Both the position numbers and the translations under genes were made by a program. Positions 6,132 through 14,037 of a stretch of 64,000 bases of DNA are shown in pieces. Numbering within the stretch: the first letter of the stretch is position 1; every line of letters begins with the position of its first letter. The stretch comes from Anaerostipes hadrus ATCC 29173 = JCM 17467 (GTDB taxonomy: Bacteria > Bacillota > Clostridia > Lachnospirales > Lachnospiraceae): assembly GCF_030296915.1 (NCBI RefSeq), contig NZ_AP028031.1, positions 1,979,501 to 2,043,500 on the forward strand, given 5' to 3'. The notes beneath the pieces were generated by a model. That model was not told where the DNA came from. It saw only the letters and a list, made by a program, of their open reading frames with translations, and searched no databases.

Positions 6132-7844
6132 TTAGCTTCTTGCTCTTTCTTCTAATAAAGCTTTTACTTCTGCTTCTGTTTCTAACTGCATTACTTCATC
6201 AACTAATGCTTTACATTCATCCATTGTCCACAGAGACATTACTTTTCTTGTAGCAAGGATTGCTGTAGCACTTACTGAGAATTCGTTTAATCCGAATCCT
6301 AATAATACTGGTACTAATAATGGATCGCTTGCTGCTTCTCCACACATACCTGCCATGATGTCTTCTTTGTTTGCAGCTGAGATGATATTTCTGATAGAAC
6401 GAAGTACAGCTGGATTGTATGCAGAGTACAGATATGCAACATCTGGGTTACCTCTGTCGGCTGCCATTGTGTATCCAGTTAAATCGTTTGTACCGATACT
6501 GAAGAAGTCTGCTTCTTTTGCAAGAATGTCAGCAATTAAGCTTGCTGCTGCAGTTTCCATCATAACACCAACCTGGATATCTTTGTCGTATGCGATACCT
6601 TCTGCATCTAATTCCTGTTTCAGTTCTTCGATGATCGCTTTGACTGCACGAAGCTCGTCTACACATGTTACTAATGGTACCATGATACGAACTTTACCGA
6701 AGGCACTTGCACGTAATAATGCACGAAGCTGTGGTTTGTAAATATCTTCTTTTCTCTGTAAGCAGAAACGTACTGCTCTGAATCCTAAGAATGGATTCTC
6801 TTCTGTTGGAAGTCCAAGATATGGAAGTGCTTTATCCCCACCGATATCCAGTGTACGGATGATCACTGGTTTACCGTCAAGAGTTTCAGCTACTTTCTTG
6901 TATGCTTCAAACTGAGCTTCTTCTGATGGAATCGCATCGCTTTCCATGAATAAGAACTCAGATCTGAATAATCCAACACCTTCTCCATCACGCTCTAAGA
7001 CACCTTCTGCTTCGTCTGGTCCACCGATGTTAGCAACCAGTTCCACAACGTGTCCGTCTGCTGTCTGGGATTTCTGTCCAACAAACTTCTGAAGGGCAGC
7101 TTTCTCTTCTAAGAATTTTGCTTTCTTAGCTTTATATTCTTCTACAACAGATGCTTCAGGATTGATGAATGCTTCTCCTGTTGATCCGTCAAGAACAACT
7201 TCATCTCCATCATTAACGATAGAAACGATGTTTTCGATACTAAGAACTGCTGGAATTTCCATAGATCTGCAGATGATCGCAGAGTGAGATGTCTTACCAC
7301 CAATCTCTGTTAATACACCCTGAACGTTTGCAGGATTGATTCCTGCTGTCATAGATGGTGTTAAATCTTCTGCTACTAAGATTGTTCCTTCTGGAACTGC
7401 ACTGATATCTACTTCTTCAATTCCAAGTAAGATCTTAATTAAACGAGTTTTGATGTCGCCTAAGTCAGATGCTCTCTGCTGTGTCAGTTCATCGTCTGCC
7501 ATAGCGAAGATCTGTGCGAAGAAATCGCAAGCTTCTTCTACAGCAGCTTCTGCGTTGATCTTCTCTCCATCGATCTTAGCTTCGATCTGTTCTGAGATCG
7601 CTGGATCCTGGATCATCATGATATGACCTTCTAAGATCTCTGCTTCCTGCTCACCAGCAGTTACTTTCATGGATTCAACCATCTTCTGAGTCTTCTCAAT
7701 GAAAACTTCAATTGCATCGCTTAAACGTTTTTTCTCTGCTTCTGTATCTTCGATAGACTGTTTTGTGTAATTAAGTTCTTCTTCCTTAATCTTAACGATC
7801 TTACCGATACCGATACCAGCAGATGCTCCTATACCTTTATACAT
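6132..7844 (-). CDS. ptsI: Phosphoenolpyruvate-protein phosphotransferase (PTS enzyme I)
   Basis: 570 residues, the usual length for enzyme I. It takes phosphate from PEP and passes it to HPr in the cytoplasm, the first step of all PTS sugar uptake. The phosphohistidine motif GGKTSHSAIICRSMEIPAV lies near residue 187, and the PEP-binding barrel shows RTLDIGGDKALPY, GFRAVRFCL, FFSIGTNDLTGYTMAADR and the active-site cysteine block MAGMCGEAASD. The start MYKGIGASAGIGIGKI follows AAAGGACGGGTGGCAAC. It is 52 bp downstream of ptsH and presumably co-transcribed with it under the antitermination switch upstream. Confidence 0.97.
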   Translation of the reverse strand: MYKGIGASAGIGIGKIVKIKEEELNYTKQSIEDTEAEKKRLSDAIEVFIEKTQKMVESMKVTAGEQEAEILEGHIMMIQDPAISEQIEAKIDGEKINAEAAVEEACDFFAQIFAMADDELTQQRASDLGDIKTRLIKILLGIEEVDISAVPEGTILVAEDLTPSMTAGINPANVQGVLTEIGGKTSHSAIICRSMEIPAVLSIENIVSIVNDGDEVVLDGSTGEAFINPEASVVEEYKAKKAKFLEEKAALQKFVGQKSQTADGHVVELVANIGGPDEAEGVLERDGEGVGLFRSEFLFMESDAIPSEEAQFEAYKKVAETLDGKPVIIRTLDIGGDKALPYLGLPTEENPFLGFRAVRFCLQRKEDIYKPQLRALLRASAFGKVRIMVPLVTCVDELRAVKAIIEELKQELDAEGIAYDKDIQVGVMMETAAASLIADILAKEADFFSIGTNDLTGYTMAADRGNPDVAYLYSAYNPAVLRSIRNIISAANKEDIMAGMCGEAASDPLLVPVLLGFGLNEFSVSATAILATRKVMSLWTMDECKALVDEVMQLETEAEVKALLEERARS

Positions 7845-7896
7845 GTTGCCACCCGTCCTTTATCAAATTATATGTTACACTCGTTATGAGCAGTGA

Positions 7897-8160
7897 TTAT
7901 TCACCTAACCCAGATTCAATCAGTTCTGTTGCATGTGCAAGAGCTGCTTCTTCGTCTGGACCTTCACATACTAATTCGATTTCAGAACCACATTTGATGC
8001 AAGCTCCGATGATGTTTAATAAGCTTTTAGCGTTGATTTTTTTATCTTCGAATACGATAGTTACGTCAGATTCGAATTTAGTTACAGCTTTCGCTAAAAC
8101 TCCAGCTGGTCTCATGTGTAATCCCTGTTCGTTTTCAATGACAAATTTCTTTGATACCAT
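7897..8160 (-). CDS. ptsH: Phosphocarrier protein HPr
   Basis: 87 residues. Carries phosphate from enzyme I to the sugar-specific IIA domains. The catalytic His15 is in GLHMRPAG. The regulatory Ser46 is in NAKSLLNIIG, so HPr-kinase control (CcpA-type catabolite repression) is possible as in other Firmicutes. The leader of about 170 nt carries a RAT-terminator switch, and ptsI follows on the same strand. An AGAAGGAGAAACAATT site precedes the ATG. Confidence 0.97.
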   Translation of the reverse strand: MVSKKFVIENEQGLHMRPAGVLAKAVTKFESDVTIVFEDKKINAKSLLNIIGACIKCGSEIELVCEGPDEEAALAHATELIESGLGE

Positions 8161-8260
8161 AATTGTTTCTCCTTCTCACATATAAAATAATTTTAATTTA
8201 TCTGGATCTTTAACTGGCTTATCTTTGTACTCATCTAAGTGCAATTTCTTAAAAAAGCAT

Positions 8261-8331
8261 AAAAAAAGACCTACTTTAACAAATGTTCACACTTATTAAA
8301 TAGGTCTTGCCTGCCTCACCAGTCACAATCC
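8261..8331 (-). promoter_or_regulatory. RAT antiterminator overlapping an intrinsic terminator, ptsHI leader
   Basis: On the minus strand 8331-8301 reads GGATTGTGACTGG...GGCAGGCAAGACCTA, very close to the ribonucleic antiterminator bound by LicT/SacY/GlcT-type proteins. Its 3' arm AGACCTA also pairs with TAGGTCT to make a terminator ending in TTTTTTT (8261-8267). The two structures are mutually exclusive, so binding of an antiterminator protein would permit ptsHI transcription. The probable protein is encoded directly upstream at 8384-8881. Confidence 0.9.
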
Positions 8332-8347
8332 AAAATTCGATAATATT

Positions 8348-8376
8348 ATAATATCAAATTTTGCCTTATAAGTCAA
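8348..8376 (-). promoter_or_regulatory. ptsHI promoter
   Basis: TTGACT (8371-8376), 17-bp spacer, TATTAT (8348-8353) on the minus strand. It lies between the antiterminator gene's stop codon and the RAT hairpin, so transcription would start near 8341, just before the RAT. Confidence 0.75.
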
Positions 8377-8383
8377 CCTGGTT

Positions 8384-8881
8384 TTATGACTGATGCCCCA
8401 TTTCTAAGATCAGTCTTTTGACATAAATGATCAGATACATCTTCTCATCTGCTGAAAGTTTGCAGTTGTAATGCTGCTCGATATGTTCCACGATCTTCTG
8501 ACTGCACACATAGGCTTCTGGATACTTCTTCTGATTACGTTCATAAAATTCAACATCATCTTCTTCGTCTTCTTCTATCGGCCGTTTCTTTGATAAGATT
8601 TCCGTCTCAAGATATTGTAAATGTGTTGCAAATCTCTGATATGCTGGATGTTCCGTATCTAGCACGATTTCATAAAACTCCTGAATGATCGCCATGACTT
8701 CCTGTACAAAAGATGATTTGCCACTGAGGTCCAAGGTAAAAATCTTCTCAATCTTCGTCTTATCTAATTCGTCCCCGGTTTTCTTGCGAAATCCAATTCC
8801 TTTTCCCATCAAAATAACTTCTTTTCCGTTTGAATCAAATGTACTGACCACGTTATTGTTGATTACTTTTTGTATGATCAC
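8384..8881 (-). CDS. Short BglG/LicT-type transcription antiterminator with a single PRD
   Basis: 165 residues, against about 280 for LicT or GlcT. Residues 1-55 are the CAT RNA-binding domain (VINNNVVSTFDSNGKEVILMGKGIGF). Residues about 65-160 are one PRD with RFATHLQYLETEI and a final EKMYLIIYVKRL. In a usual PRD the last motif has a His (YL-x-IHI); here it is Tyr, so one of the two phosphorylatable histidines is absent. Start is GTG at 8881, with GGAGG at good spacing, 11 bp after the hflX stop. The RAT lies directly downstream in front of ptsHI, so this protein probably controls that operon; that link is inference from adjacency. Confidence 0.85.
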   Translation of the reverse strand: MIIQKVINNNVVSTFDSNGKEVILMGKGIGFRKKTGDELDKTKIEKIFTLDLSGKSSFVQEVMAIIQEFYEIVLDTEHPAYQRFATHLQYLETEILSKKRPIEEDEEDDVEFYERNQKKYPEAYVCSQKIVEHIEQHYNCKLSADEKMYLIIYVKRLILEMGHQS

Positions 8882-8892
8882 TTTCTCGCCTC

Positions 8893-10131
8893 CTAGATAC
8901 TTCCAAGAATCTCTTTTGGAATGTATGCTTCTACGTAAATTCCATCATCTCTGTATTCTTCTTTCAAAAGCTGTCCGTGACTTCGGATCAGCTGGATCTT
9001 TCCTGCTTCCTGATATCCATACAGCTTTTCTAAATATAATTTCTGTTTTTGCAGTATTTTCTCAATCTGCTCTAACAACTGATCGGTTCCTTCACCATTT
9101 TTCCCAGAAATCCTTACCACCGCTTCTGCATTTGGATCTTTTAAGATTTCATCACCATTTAACAGATCGATCTTATTGAATGCTGTAATGATCGGTGATT
9201 CGTTAGCTCCTAACTGCTTTAATGTATCATAGACTGCTTCCATCTGTTTCTCTTTCTGCGGATTGGATGCATCAACTACATGCAGGATCAGATCACTGTA
9301 TTTGGCTTCTTCTAATGTACTTTTAAATGCTTCGACCAGATGATGTGGAAGTTTGCGGATAAAACCGACCGTATCCGTCATAAGAATTGTCTGCCCGCCA
9401 CTTAAATCTAAACTTTTTGTCGTTGGATCAAGGGTTGCAAACAACTGATCTTCTTCATAAACTCCTGCATTGGTAAAATGGTTTAATAGTGTTGACTTTC
9501 CTGCATTGGTATATCCAACGATACAAACCACTGGCAGGTGATTCTTCTGGCGTTGTTTTCTCTGGACTTCTCTGTGCTTTACAACATCTCTTAACTCTGC
9601 TTTTAATCTGGAGATTCTTGTACGGATCAGTCTTCGGTCCATCTCCAGTTTCTTCTCTCCCGGACCTCTGGTTCCGATTCCTCCACCTAATCTTGATAAA
9701 GCTCTTCCTTGTCCGGTAAGCTTGGATGCTCTGTATTTTAACTGGGCAAGTTCGACCTGGATCTTACCTTCTCTTGTAAATGCTCTCTTCGCAAAAATAT
9801 CAAGAATGATCAGTGTTCGATCCATCACTTTGGTATCTAATGCTTCTTCTAAATTGCTGATCTGTGCTGGTGATAATTCGTCATCACAGACGATCCCTGT
9901 CGCATTAGTTCCGTATAACAAAGCATTGACTTCATCAATCTTACCTTTTCCGATATAAGTTCCTGGATGTGGTGTTTCTCTTACCTGGATCACCCTTGCT
10001 GCAACCTCGGCTCCTGCCGTTTTAACCAGTTCTTCTAACTCATCCAAAGATTCTTCTGCTTCTGTTGTGTCTTGATCAGCAACCGCAACCAAGATCACTT
10101 TCTCTATGATTTCTTTTTTGATTTCTTCCAT
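8893..10131 (-). CDS. hflX: GTPase HflX
   Basis: 412 residues. Ribosome-associated GTPase that splits or rescues stalled ribosomes under stress. The N-terminal HflX domain includes HPGTYIGKGKIDEV (about 55-68) and VCDDELSPAQ; a glycine-rich linker RLGGGIGTRGPGE follows at about 147-159. The G domain has G1 GYTNAGKST (206-214), G3 DTVGFIRKLP and G4 FNKID. The gene is upstream of the antiterminator with 11 bp between, so both may share one transcript. Confidence 0.95.
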   Translation of the reverse strand: MEEIKKEIIEKVILVAVADQDTTEAEESLDELEELVKTAGAEVAARVIQVRETPHPGTYIGKGKIDEVNALLYGTNATGIVCDDELSPAQISNLEEALDTKVMDRTLIILDIFAKRAFTREGKIQVELAQLKYRASKLTGQGRALSRLGGGIGTRGPGEKKLEMDRRLIRTRISRLKAELRDVVKHREVQRKQRQKNHLPVVCIVGYTNAGKSTLLNHFTNAGVYEEDQLFATLDPTTKSLDLSGGQTILMTDTVGFIRKLPHHLVEAFKSTLEEAKYSDLILHVVDASNPQKEKQMEAVYDTLKQLGANESPIITAFNKIDLLNGDEILKDPNAEAVVRISGKNGEGTDQLLEQIEKILQKQKLYLEKLYGYQEAGKIQLIRSHGQLLKEEYRDDGIYVEAYIPKEILGSI

Positions 10132-10148
10132 AATATGTGTTCCTGTAT

Positions 10149-10586
10149 CTATTTTCCTAATTTCCCTAATATCTGTTGGACTGCCATGTCAAATGCTTGC
10201 TTCTTCGCTGAATCCCTGCCCACCGTCTGATTCATCATTTGACTTTTTTCAATTCTTTCCTGATTCTCTTTATAATATTTGATCAGGTCCATTCCTATAT
10301 ATTCTTCACATGACCGACAGCTATTCTCCATCTCCTCTTGCGTAACTTCCCATGCATCTACAACTCTGTGATCATCCTTGCTGACTGCCAACATTAATGT
10401 TACGGGGTCCGTAAATGCATTCGTCTGTGCATAACCCATAGAGATCACTGATCCTCTCCCATATTGTCCTTTAAATACTTTGTATACTTCGGATGTGTAT
10501 TTTGACCGTTGATTTTGTTTATAAGAATAACAAATAAATACTATTATACAAAATACAATTCCGATTCCTACAGCCAGAATTAACAT
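10149..10586 (-). CDS. GutM-like membrane protein, possible sorbitol-operon regulator
   Basis: 145 residues: one N-terminal helix (MLILAVGIGIVFCIIVFICY), then a soluble domain. The segment YKVFKGQYGRGSVISMG, LMLAVSKDDHRVVDAWEV and EYIGMDLIKYY follows the pattern of GutM proteins (small membrane-linked activators of glucitol operons). The similarity is by eye and moderate. It is 252 bp downstream of sorD, separated by a terminator, and has its own promoter. The ATG has no good Shine-Dalgarno site, but a 6-codon upstream frame does. If not GutM, it is an uncharacterised single-pass protein. Confidence 0.5.
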   Translation of the reverse strand: MLILAVGIGIVFCIIVFICYSYKQNQRSKYTSEVYKVFKGQYGRGSVISMGYAQTNAFTDPVTLMLAVSKDDHRVVDAWEVTQEEMENSCRSCEEYIGMDLIKYYKENQERIEKSQMMNQTVGRDSAKKQAFDMAVQQILGKLGK

Positions 10587-10606
10587 TTTATTCTTGTATG
10601 ATGTTT

Positions 10607-10627
10607 TTATAGAAACGAAAACATCAT
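10607..10627 (-). CDS. Six-codon upstream frame in the GutM-like leader
   Basis: ATG ATG TTT TCG TTT CTA TAA (MMFSFL), preceded by AGAAAGGAAAT, a good ribosome site. It ends 21 bp before the ATG of the downstream gene, which lacks such a site. The DNA of the frame can also form the stem ATGATGTTTT/AAAAACATCAT. It may couple or attenuate translation. Chance occurrence cannot be excluded. Confidence 0.4.
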   Translation of the reverse strand: MMFSFL

Positions 10628-10662
10628 ATTTCCTTTCTTTTTAATTTGTGATGCTAAGAATC

Positions 10663-10691
10663 ATTATACAACGATTCTTTTTTTGTAGCAA
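10663..10691 (-). promoter_or_regulatory. Promoter of the GutM-like gene
   Basis: TTGCTA (10686-10691), 17-bp spacer, TATAAT (10663-10668) on the minus strand; a good housekeeping-type promoter downstream of the sorD terminator. Confidence 0.75.
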
Positions 10692-10766
10692 CCAGAAAGA
10701 AACCGGCTTTGCCATACTTTCTTATATCATAGAGAGTTCCATCGGAATTTCCTGCTATATTATGTT

Positions 10767-10808
10767 AAAAAAAGATATCAGCTGATCCTAAAACCAGCTG
10801 ATATCTTT
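10767..10808 (-). terminator. Terminator of the sorE-rpiR-sorD operon
   Basis: AAGATATCAGCTG and CAGCTGATATCTT form a perfect 13-bp stem around a 10-nt loop, followed on the minus strand by TTTTTTT. It lies about 30 bp after the sorD stop codon. Confidence 0.9.
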
Positions 10809-10837
10809 ACCTTCTATATCTTCTATCAGAAATTATT

Positions 10838-11653
10838 CTATCCTCTTGTCTTACCACCCGCAACGTTAACCGTCACACCATGTACGTAAGAAGATCTCTT
10901 GCTTGCAAGATATACACACAGATCTGCAACTTCAGAAAGCTTTCCAGAACGTCCTAGTGGAATTGTGGATGTTTTGGAATATCCTGCTCTTAACTGTTCT
11001 ACTGTGATCCCTCTTGTATAAGCCAGAGCTGTTTCATAACCGATCGTACGAAGTCCTGTAGCTTCCATGATTCCAGGTGCTACTCCGACAACGCGAACTC
11101 CCTGCTTTCCTAATTCTTTTGCCCATGATCTTGTTAAAGAGTTTACTGCATTCTTTGTAGCTGCGTAAACACTCTGTCCTTCGGATCCTTCCAGACCACT
11201 TTCAGAAGACATGTTGATAATGACACCTTCACCTTTTTCAACCAAGATCCTTCCAACTGCCTGCGCACAGAAGAAAACACCTTTTAGATTTACATTGCAT
11301 ACTTTATCCCATACTGCCTCATCTAATTCATATTGTCCTTTTGGATCCTTTGGATCAACTAACAGACGTGGAATATTGATTCCTGCATTATTCACTAGTA
11401 CATCAATTGTTCCGAATGTTTCTATTGTTTTTGCTACCATAGCTTCAACATCAGAAACTTTTGTTACATCTGTTCTTACATATAATAACTGGCCTTCTTT
11501 TGCATCCATCTCTGGTGCATTCTCTGCCATATCAGAAATAACTACATTCGCCCCAATATTCAAAAACTCCTGCGCAACTGCCTTCCCGATTCCGGATGCT
11601 GCGCCTGTGACGATGACTGTCTTCCCTTCTAATTCTAACCAATCGTTATTCAT
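10838..11653 (-). CDS. sorD: Sorbitol-6-phosphate 2-dehydrogenase (SDR family)
   Basis: 271 residues. Oxidises D-sorbitol-6-phosphate to D-fructose-6-phosphate with NAD. Short-chain dehydrogenase features: TGAASGIG (16-23), NNAG (88-91), the catalytic Tyr163-x3-Lys167 in SVYAATK with Ser150 upstream. The stretches NMSSESGLEGSEGQS, RVVGVAPGIMEATGLRT and the end VAGGKTRG match SorD proteins of sorbose operons very closely. A GGAG site precedes the ATG. It is the third gene of an operon behind sorE and an RpiR regulator, completing the route from sorbose-1-phosphate to fructose-6-phosphate. Confidence 0.92.
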   Translation of the reverse strand: MNNDWLELEGKTVIVTGAASGIGKAVAQEFLNIGANVVISDMAENAPEMDAKEGQLLYVRTDVTKVSDVEAMVAKTIETFGTIDVLVNNAGINIPRLLVDPKDPKGQYELDEAVWDKVCNVNLKGVFFCAQAVGRILVEKGEGVIINMSSESGLEGSEGQSVYAATKNAVNSLTRSWAKELGKQGVRVVGVAPGIMEATGLRTIGYETALAYTRGITVEQLRAGYSKTSTIPLGRSGKLSEVADLCVYLASKRSSYVHGVTVNVAGGKTRG

Positions 11654-11668
11654 CGTTATGATCTCCTT

Positions 11669-12517
11669 TTATAATTTTTCTTCTGCAACAGACTGCTCGT
11701 GTTGTGCCACATTCTCAAATGAATCCCATTTTGTGGAGAACAGTAATAAGAACAGTGTGTCGATCACTGACATCGCTGCCATTCTTGTGAAACTAACCTG
11801 ATCATGGAAAATGTGTTCTCTTGTTGCTGTCAGCAAAACATGATCACATAACTCTGCAAGTGGCGATTTGGATTGATTGGTGATCGCAATTGTTGTTACA
11901 CCATTATCTTTCACGATCTCTACCATCTTCACAAGTCTTTTGGATGCCCCAGAGGCAGAAATCGCAAAAAATACATCACCTTTTCTCAAAGTTCTGGAAA
12001 ATGCTTCCTGACTCTCCCAAATTGTTGAACTAACTGCTTTCAATCCTAACTGATTGAACTTGTAAGATCCATCCAGTGCGATCGGGATCGTATCTCCCAT
12101 CGCAGCGAATTCAATCAGATTGGCATGTATGATCAGATCCACGATCTCTCTTAATTCTTCTGGATTAAAATTGTGAAACGTCGCTTTGATCTCTTCCACT
12201 TTACTGATCATGATATTATTGAGTGATTTGTCCATCTGATCGATATCGATCTCGTTCGATATCACCTGTTCTTCCTGCTGTCGTTGTTCTCCGGCCAGCT
12301 TGATCTTCAACTGATGAAATCCCTTACACCCGATCTTCTTACAAAAACGGATGATCGTTGCCTGGCTCGCATCACAGTGAGATGCAAGTTCTGATACAGA
12401 CATCTCGATCGCTTCGGATGGATGACTGATCAGATAATCGGCTACTTTCTTCTCTGCATCATATAAACTATCATATGTTGAAAAAATCTGGTCTCTAACT
12501 AAGATATCACTACTCAT
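11669..12517 (-). CDS. MurR/RpiR family sugar-phosphate regulator
   Basis: 282 residues. The N-terminal helix-turn-helix domain has YDAEKKVADYLISHP, SVSELASHCDASQATIIRFCKKIG and CKGFHQLKIKLA (about residues 15-78). A SIS sugar-isomerase-type binding domain follows, with AAMGDTIPIALDGSYKF and the phosphosugar loop FAISASGASKRLV (about 185-200). It lies inside the sor operon, 11 bp after sorE and 15 bp before sorD, so it probably controls this operon in response to a sugar phosphate such as sorbose-1- or sorbitol-6-phosphate. The ligand is inferred. Candidate binding sites are the AAAATTTTATTTT repeats around the operon promoter. Confidence 0.9.
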   Translation of the reverse strand: MSSDILVRDQIFSTYDSLYDAEKKVADYLISHPSEAIEMSVSELASHCDASQATIIRFCKKIGCKGFHQLKIKLAGEQRQQEEQVISNEIDIDQMDKSLNNIMISKVEEIKATFHNFNPEELREIVDLIIHANLIEFAAMGDTIPIALDGSYKFNQLGLKAVSSTIWESQEAFSRTLRKGDVFFAISASGASKRLVKMVEIVKDNGVTTIAITNQSKSPLAELCDHVLLTATREHIFHDQVSFTRMAAMSVIDTLFLLLFSTKWDSFENVAQHEQSVAEEKL

Positions 12518-12528
12518 ACTACTCCCTT

Positions 12529-13785
12529 CTAAATCTCAGGAGCATTCTGTATGAAATACCTTTCTGCCTCACCGCTCCATAAATTACCATTGCGTTCTAC
12601 GATTGATTTTAATTCTCTGATATACTTATCATCGCTGTTTTCATCGAATTTGTCAACCTCTGTTAATGGAAATTTTTTGTGCGTATAGACAATTTTTTTA
12701 CTTCCTTCAAGTTCTGGTAACGCCTTTGTTGTTTCAACCGCATGGTCAAGCCCTAATATATGTGTTGCGATCTTTGCAACATTGACTGTCTTGTTCTCGA
12801 TCAGTTCAATGGATTGTTTCATATCTTCTGTATTTCCACCACTTGTTCCCACAAAATGTGTAGAATTATAATGAATATTATAGAAATTTACTCTGGATGA
12901 AAATTCTTGATCAGCAGGCCCTGAGAAGAAATTCAAACATCCATCGAATGCTAACATTTTCACTCCGTATGTTACCATTTCTTCATTTGGTGCAAAAATA
13001 AAGACATCATCAAATCCTTTTTCTGAATATTTACGTAGCTCTTTATTGACATCTACTATATCTCTCGTATTGACATATACAAGCTTTACACCATTCTTCT
13101 TTGCTTCTTCTACTGTGTATAATCTTGCTGCCATATCAATCTTCTTCTGTGTTCTTCCTGTGACAACCAATGTCTTTGGTTTCTTTGGTCCATGGATTGC
13201 AAAGTCGATCGCTAAAAATCCCATTGGCCCTGTTGCACCGAGAAGTGCGATCGCTCCACCTTCTTTAATTCCCATCACATGTTCATATGAATACATTTTC
13301 TTCATATGATACTGTGCATTAAATGCACCTACGACACATGACAGTGGTTCAACGAGAGATCCTTCAAAGAAGGAATCTCCGTTGTATTTTAATAGTGAAC
13401 CATTTTCCATAACCTGATCAGAAAAAATGATCGTTGTGGCATCTCCTCCCATATGATGGAAAGAATATCCTGGGGCATAGCCTCTGATATCTCCAATGTT
13501 AGGCTGAATGACAAATTTGTCACCTTCCTGATACTGATCTTTCCATTTTTTACCGACCTTTTTGATCGTTCCACAAAATTCGTGTCCTAAAATGATTGGA
13601 TTTTCACTGATATCATCTGGTACTTTTTTGTGTTTTTGTGCCTGGGTGATCGCTTTGTAACTGGACATACACAAACTGTCTGTTACAACCTCTGCCATAA
13701 TTTCATCATCTTGCATCTCTGGCAGTTCAAATTCATCCAGTCTTAAATCCATTTCTCCGTAAAGTCTTACTGCCTTTGTTTTCAT
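12529..13785 (-). CDS. sorE: L-sorbose-1-phosphate reductase
   Basis: 418 residues, zinc-type medium-chain dehydrogenase. Reduces L-sorbose-1-phosphate to D-sorbitol-6-phosphate. The protein follows the SorE pattern along its whole length: RLYGEMDLRLDEFELPEMQD at the start, TDSLCMSSYK (Cys39), NPIILGHEFCG (His68, Glu69), SLVEPLSCVVGAFNAQYH, GATGPMG in the nucleotide-binding domain, and STHFVGTSGGNTEDMKQSIE. The ATG follows GGGGGGAG. First gene of the operon with rpiR and sorD. No sorbose PTS permease genes are in the window, so the transport partner is elsewhere. Confidence 0.92.
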   Translation of the reverse strand: MKTKAVRLYGEMDLRLDEFELPEMQDDEIMAEVVTDSLCMSSYKAITQAQKHKKVPDDISENPIILGHEFCGTIKKVGKKWKDQYQEGDKFVIQPNIGDIRGYAPGYSFHHMGGDATTIIFSDQVMENGSLLKYNGDSFFEGSLVEPLSCVVGAFNAQYHMKKMYSYEHVMGIKEGGAIALLGATGPMGFLAIDFAIHGPKKPKTLVVTGRTQKKIDMAARLYTVEEAKKNGVKLVYVNTRDIVDVNKELRKYSEKGFDDVFIFAPNEEMVTYGVKMLAFDGCLNFFSGPADQEFSSRVNFYNIHYNSTHFVGTSGGNTEDMKQSIELIENKTVNVAKIATHILGLDHAVETTKALPELEGSKKIVYTHKKFPLTEVDKFDENSDDKYIRELKSIVERNGNLWSGEAERYFIQNAPEI

Positions 13786-13798
13786 AACTCCCCCCTAA

Positions 13799-13911
13799 CA
13801 AAATTTATTTTTTCACTTTTGTCTTATATGAAATTTTATTTTGTAATTTGATTATAGCCATAAACCTAAATTTCGTCAACTTATTTTTCGTAAAATTTTA
13901 TTTTTTGTATA
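13799..13911 (-). promoter_or_regulatory. sorE operon promoter with AAAATTTTATTTT repeats
   Basis: TTGACG (13874-13879), 17-bp spacer, TATAAT (13851-13856) on the minus strand. Three plus-strand direct repeats close to AAATTTTATTTT lie near 13799-13812, 13831-13842 and 13893-13906, one upstream and two downstream of the core promoter. The middle one is preceded by TG (TGAAATTTTATTTTG). They are candidate operators for the RpiR protein; this is inference. Confidence 0.7.
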
Positions 13912-13981
13912 AAGTCATGATTTTTGCTTTCTATTTTTGTATATTTTGCACAATTTTCAATTGATCTTTTCTGTTTCTGCA

Positions 13982-14009
13982 CAAAAAAAAGAAGGACTTT
14001 CGTCCTTCC
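13982..14009 (-). terminator. Terminator of the TPR-protein gene
   Basis: GGAAGGAC-GAAA-GTCCTTC followed by TTTTTTTT on the minus strand, about 30 bp past the stop codon. Confidence 0.9.
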
Positions 14010-14037
14010 TAACTCTTATCATGAAATTGTCACGAAA

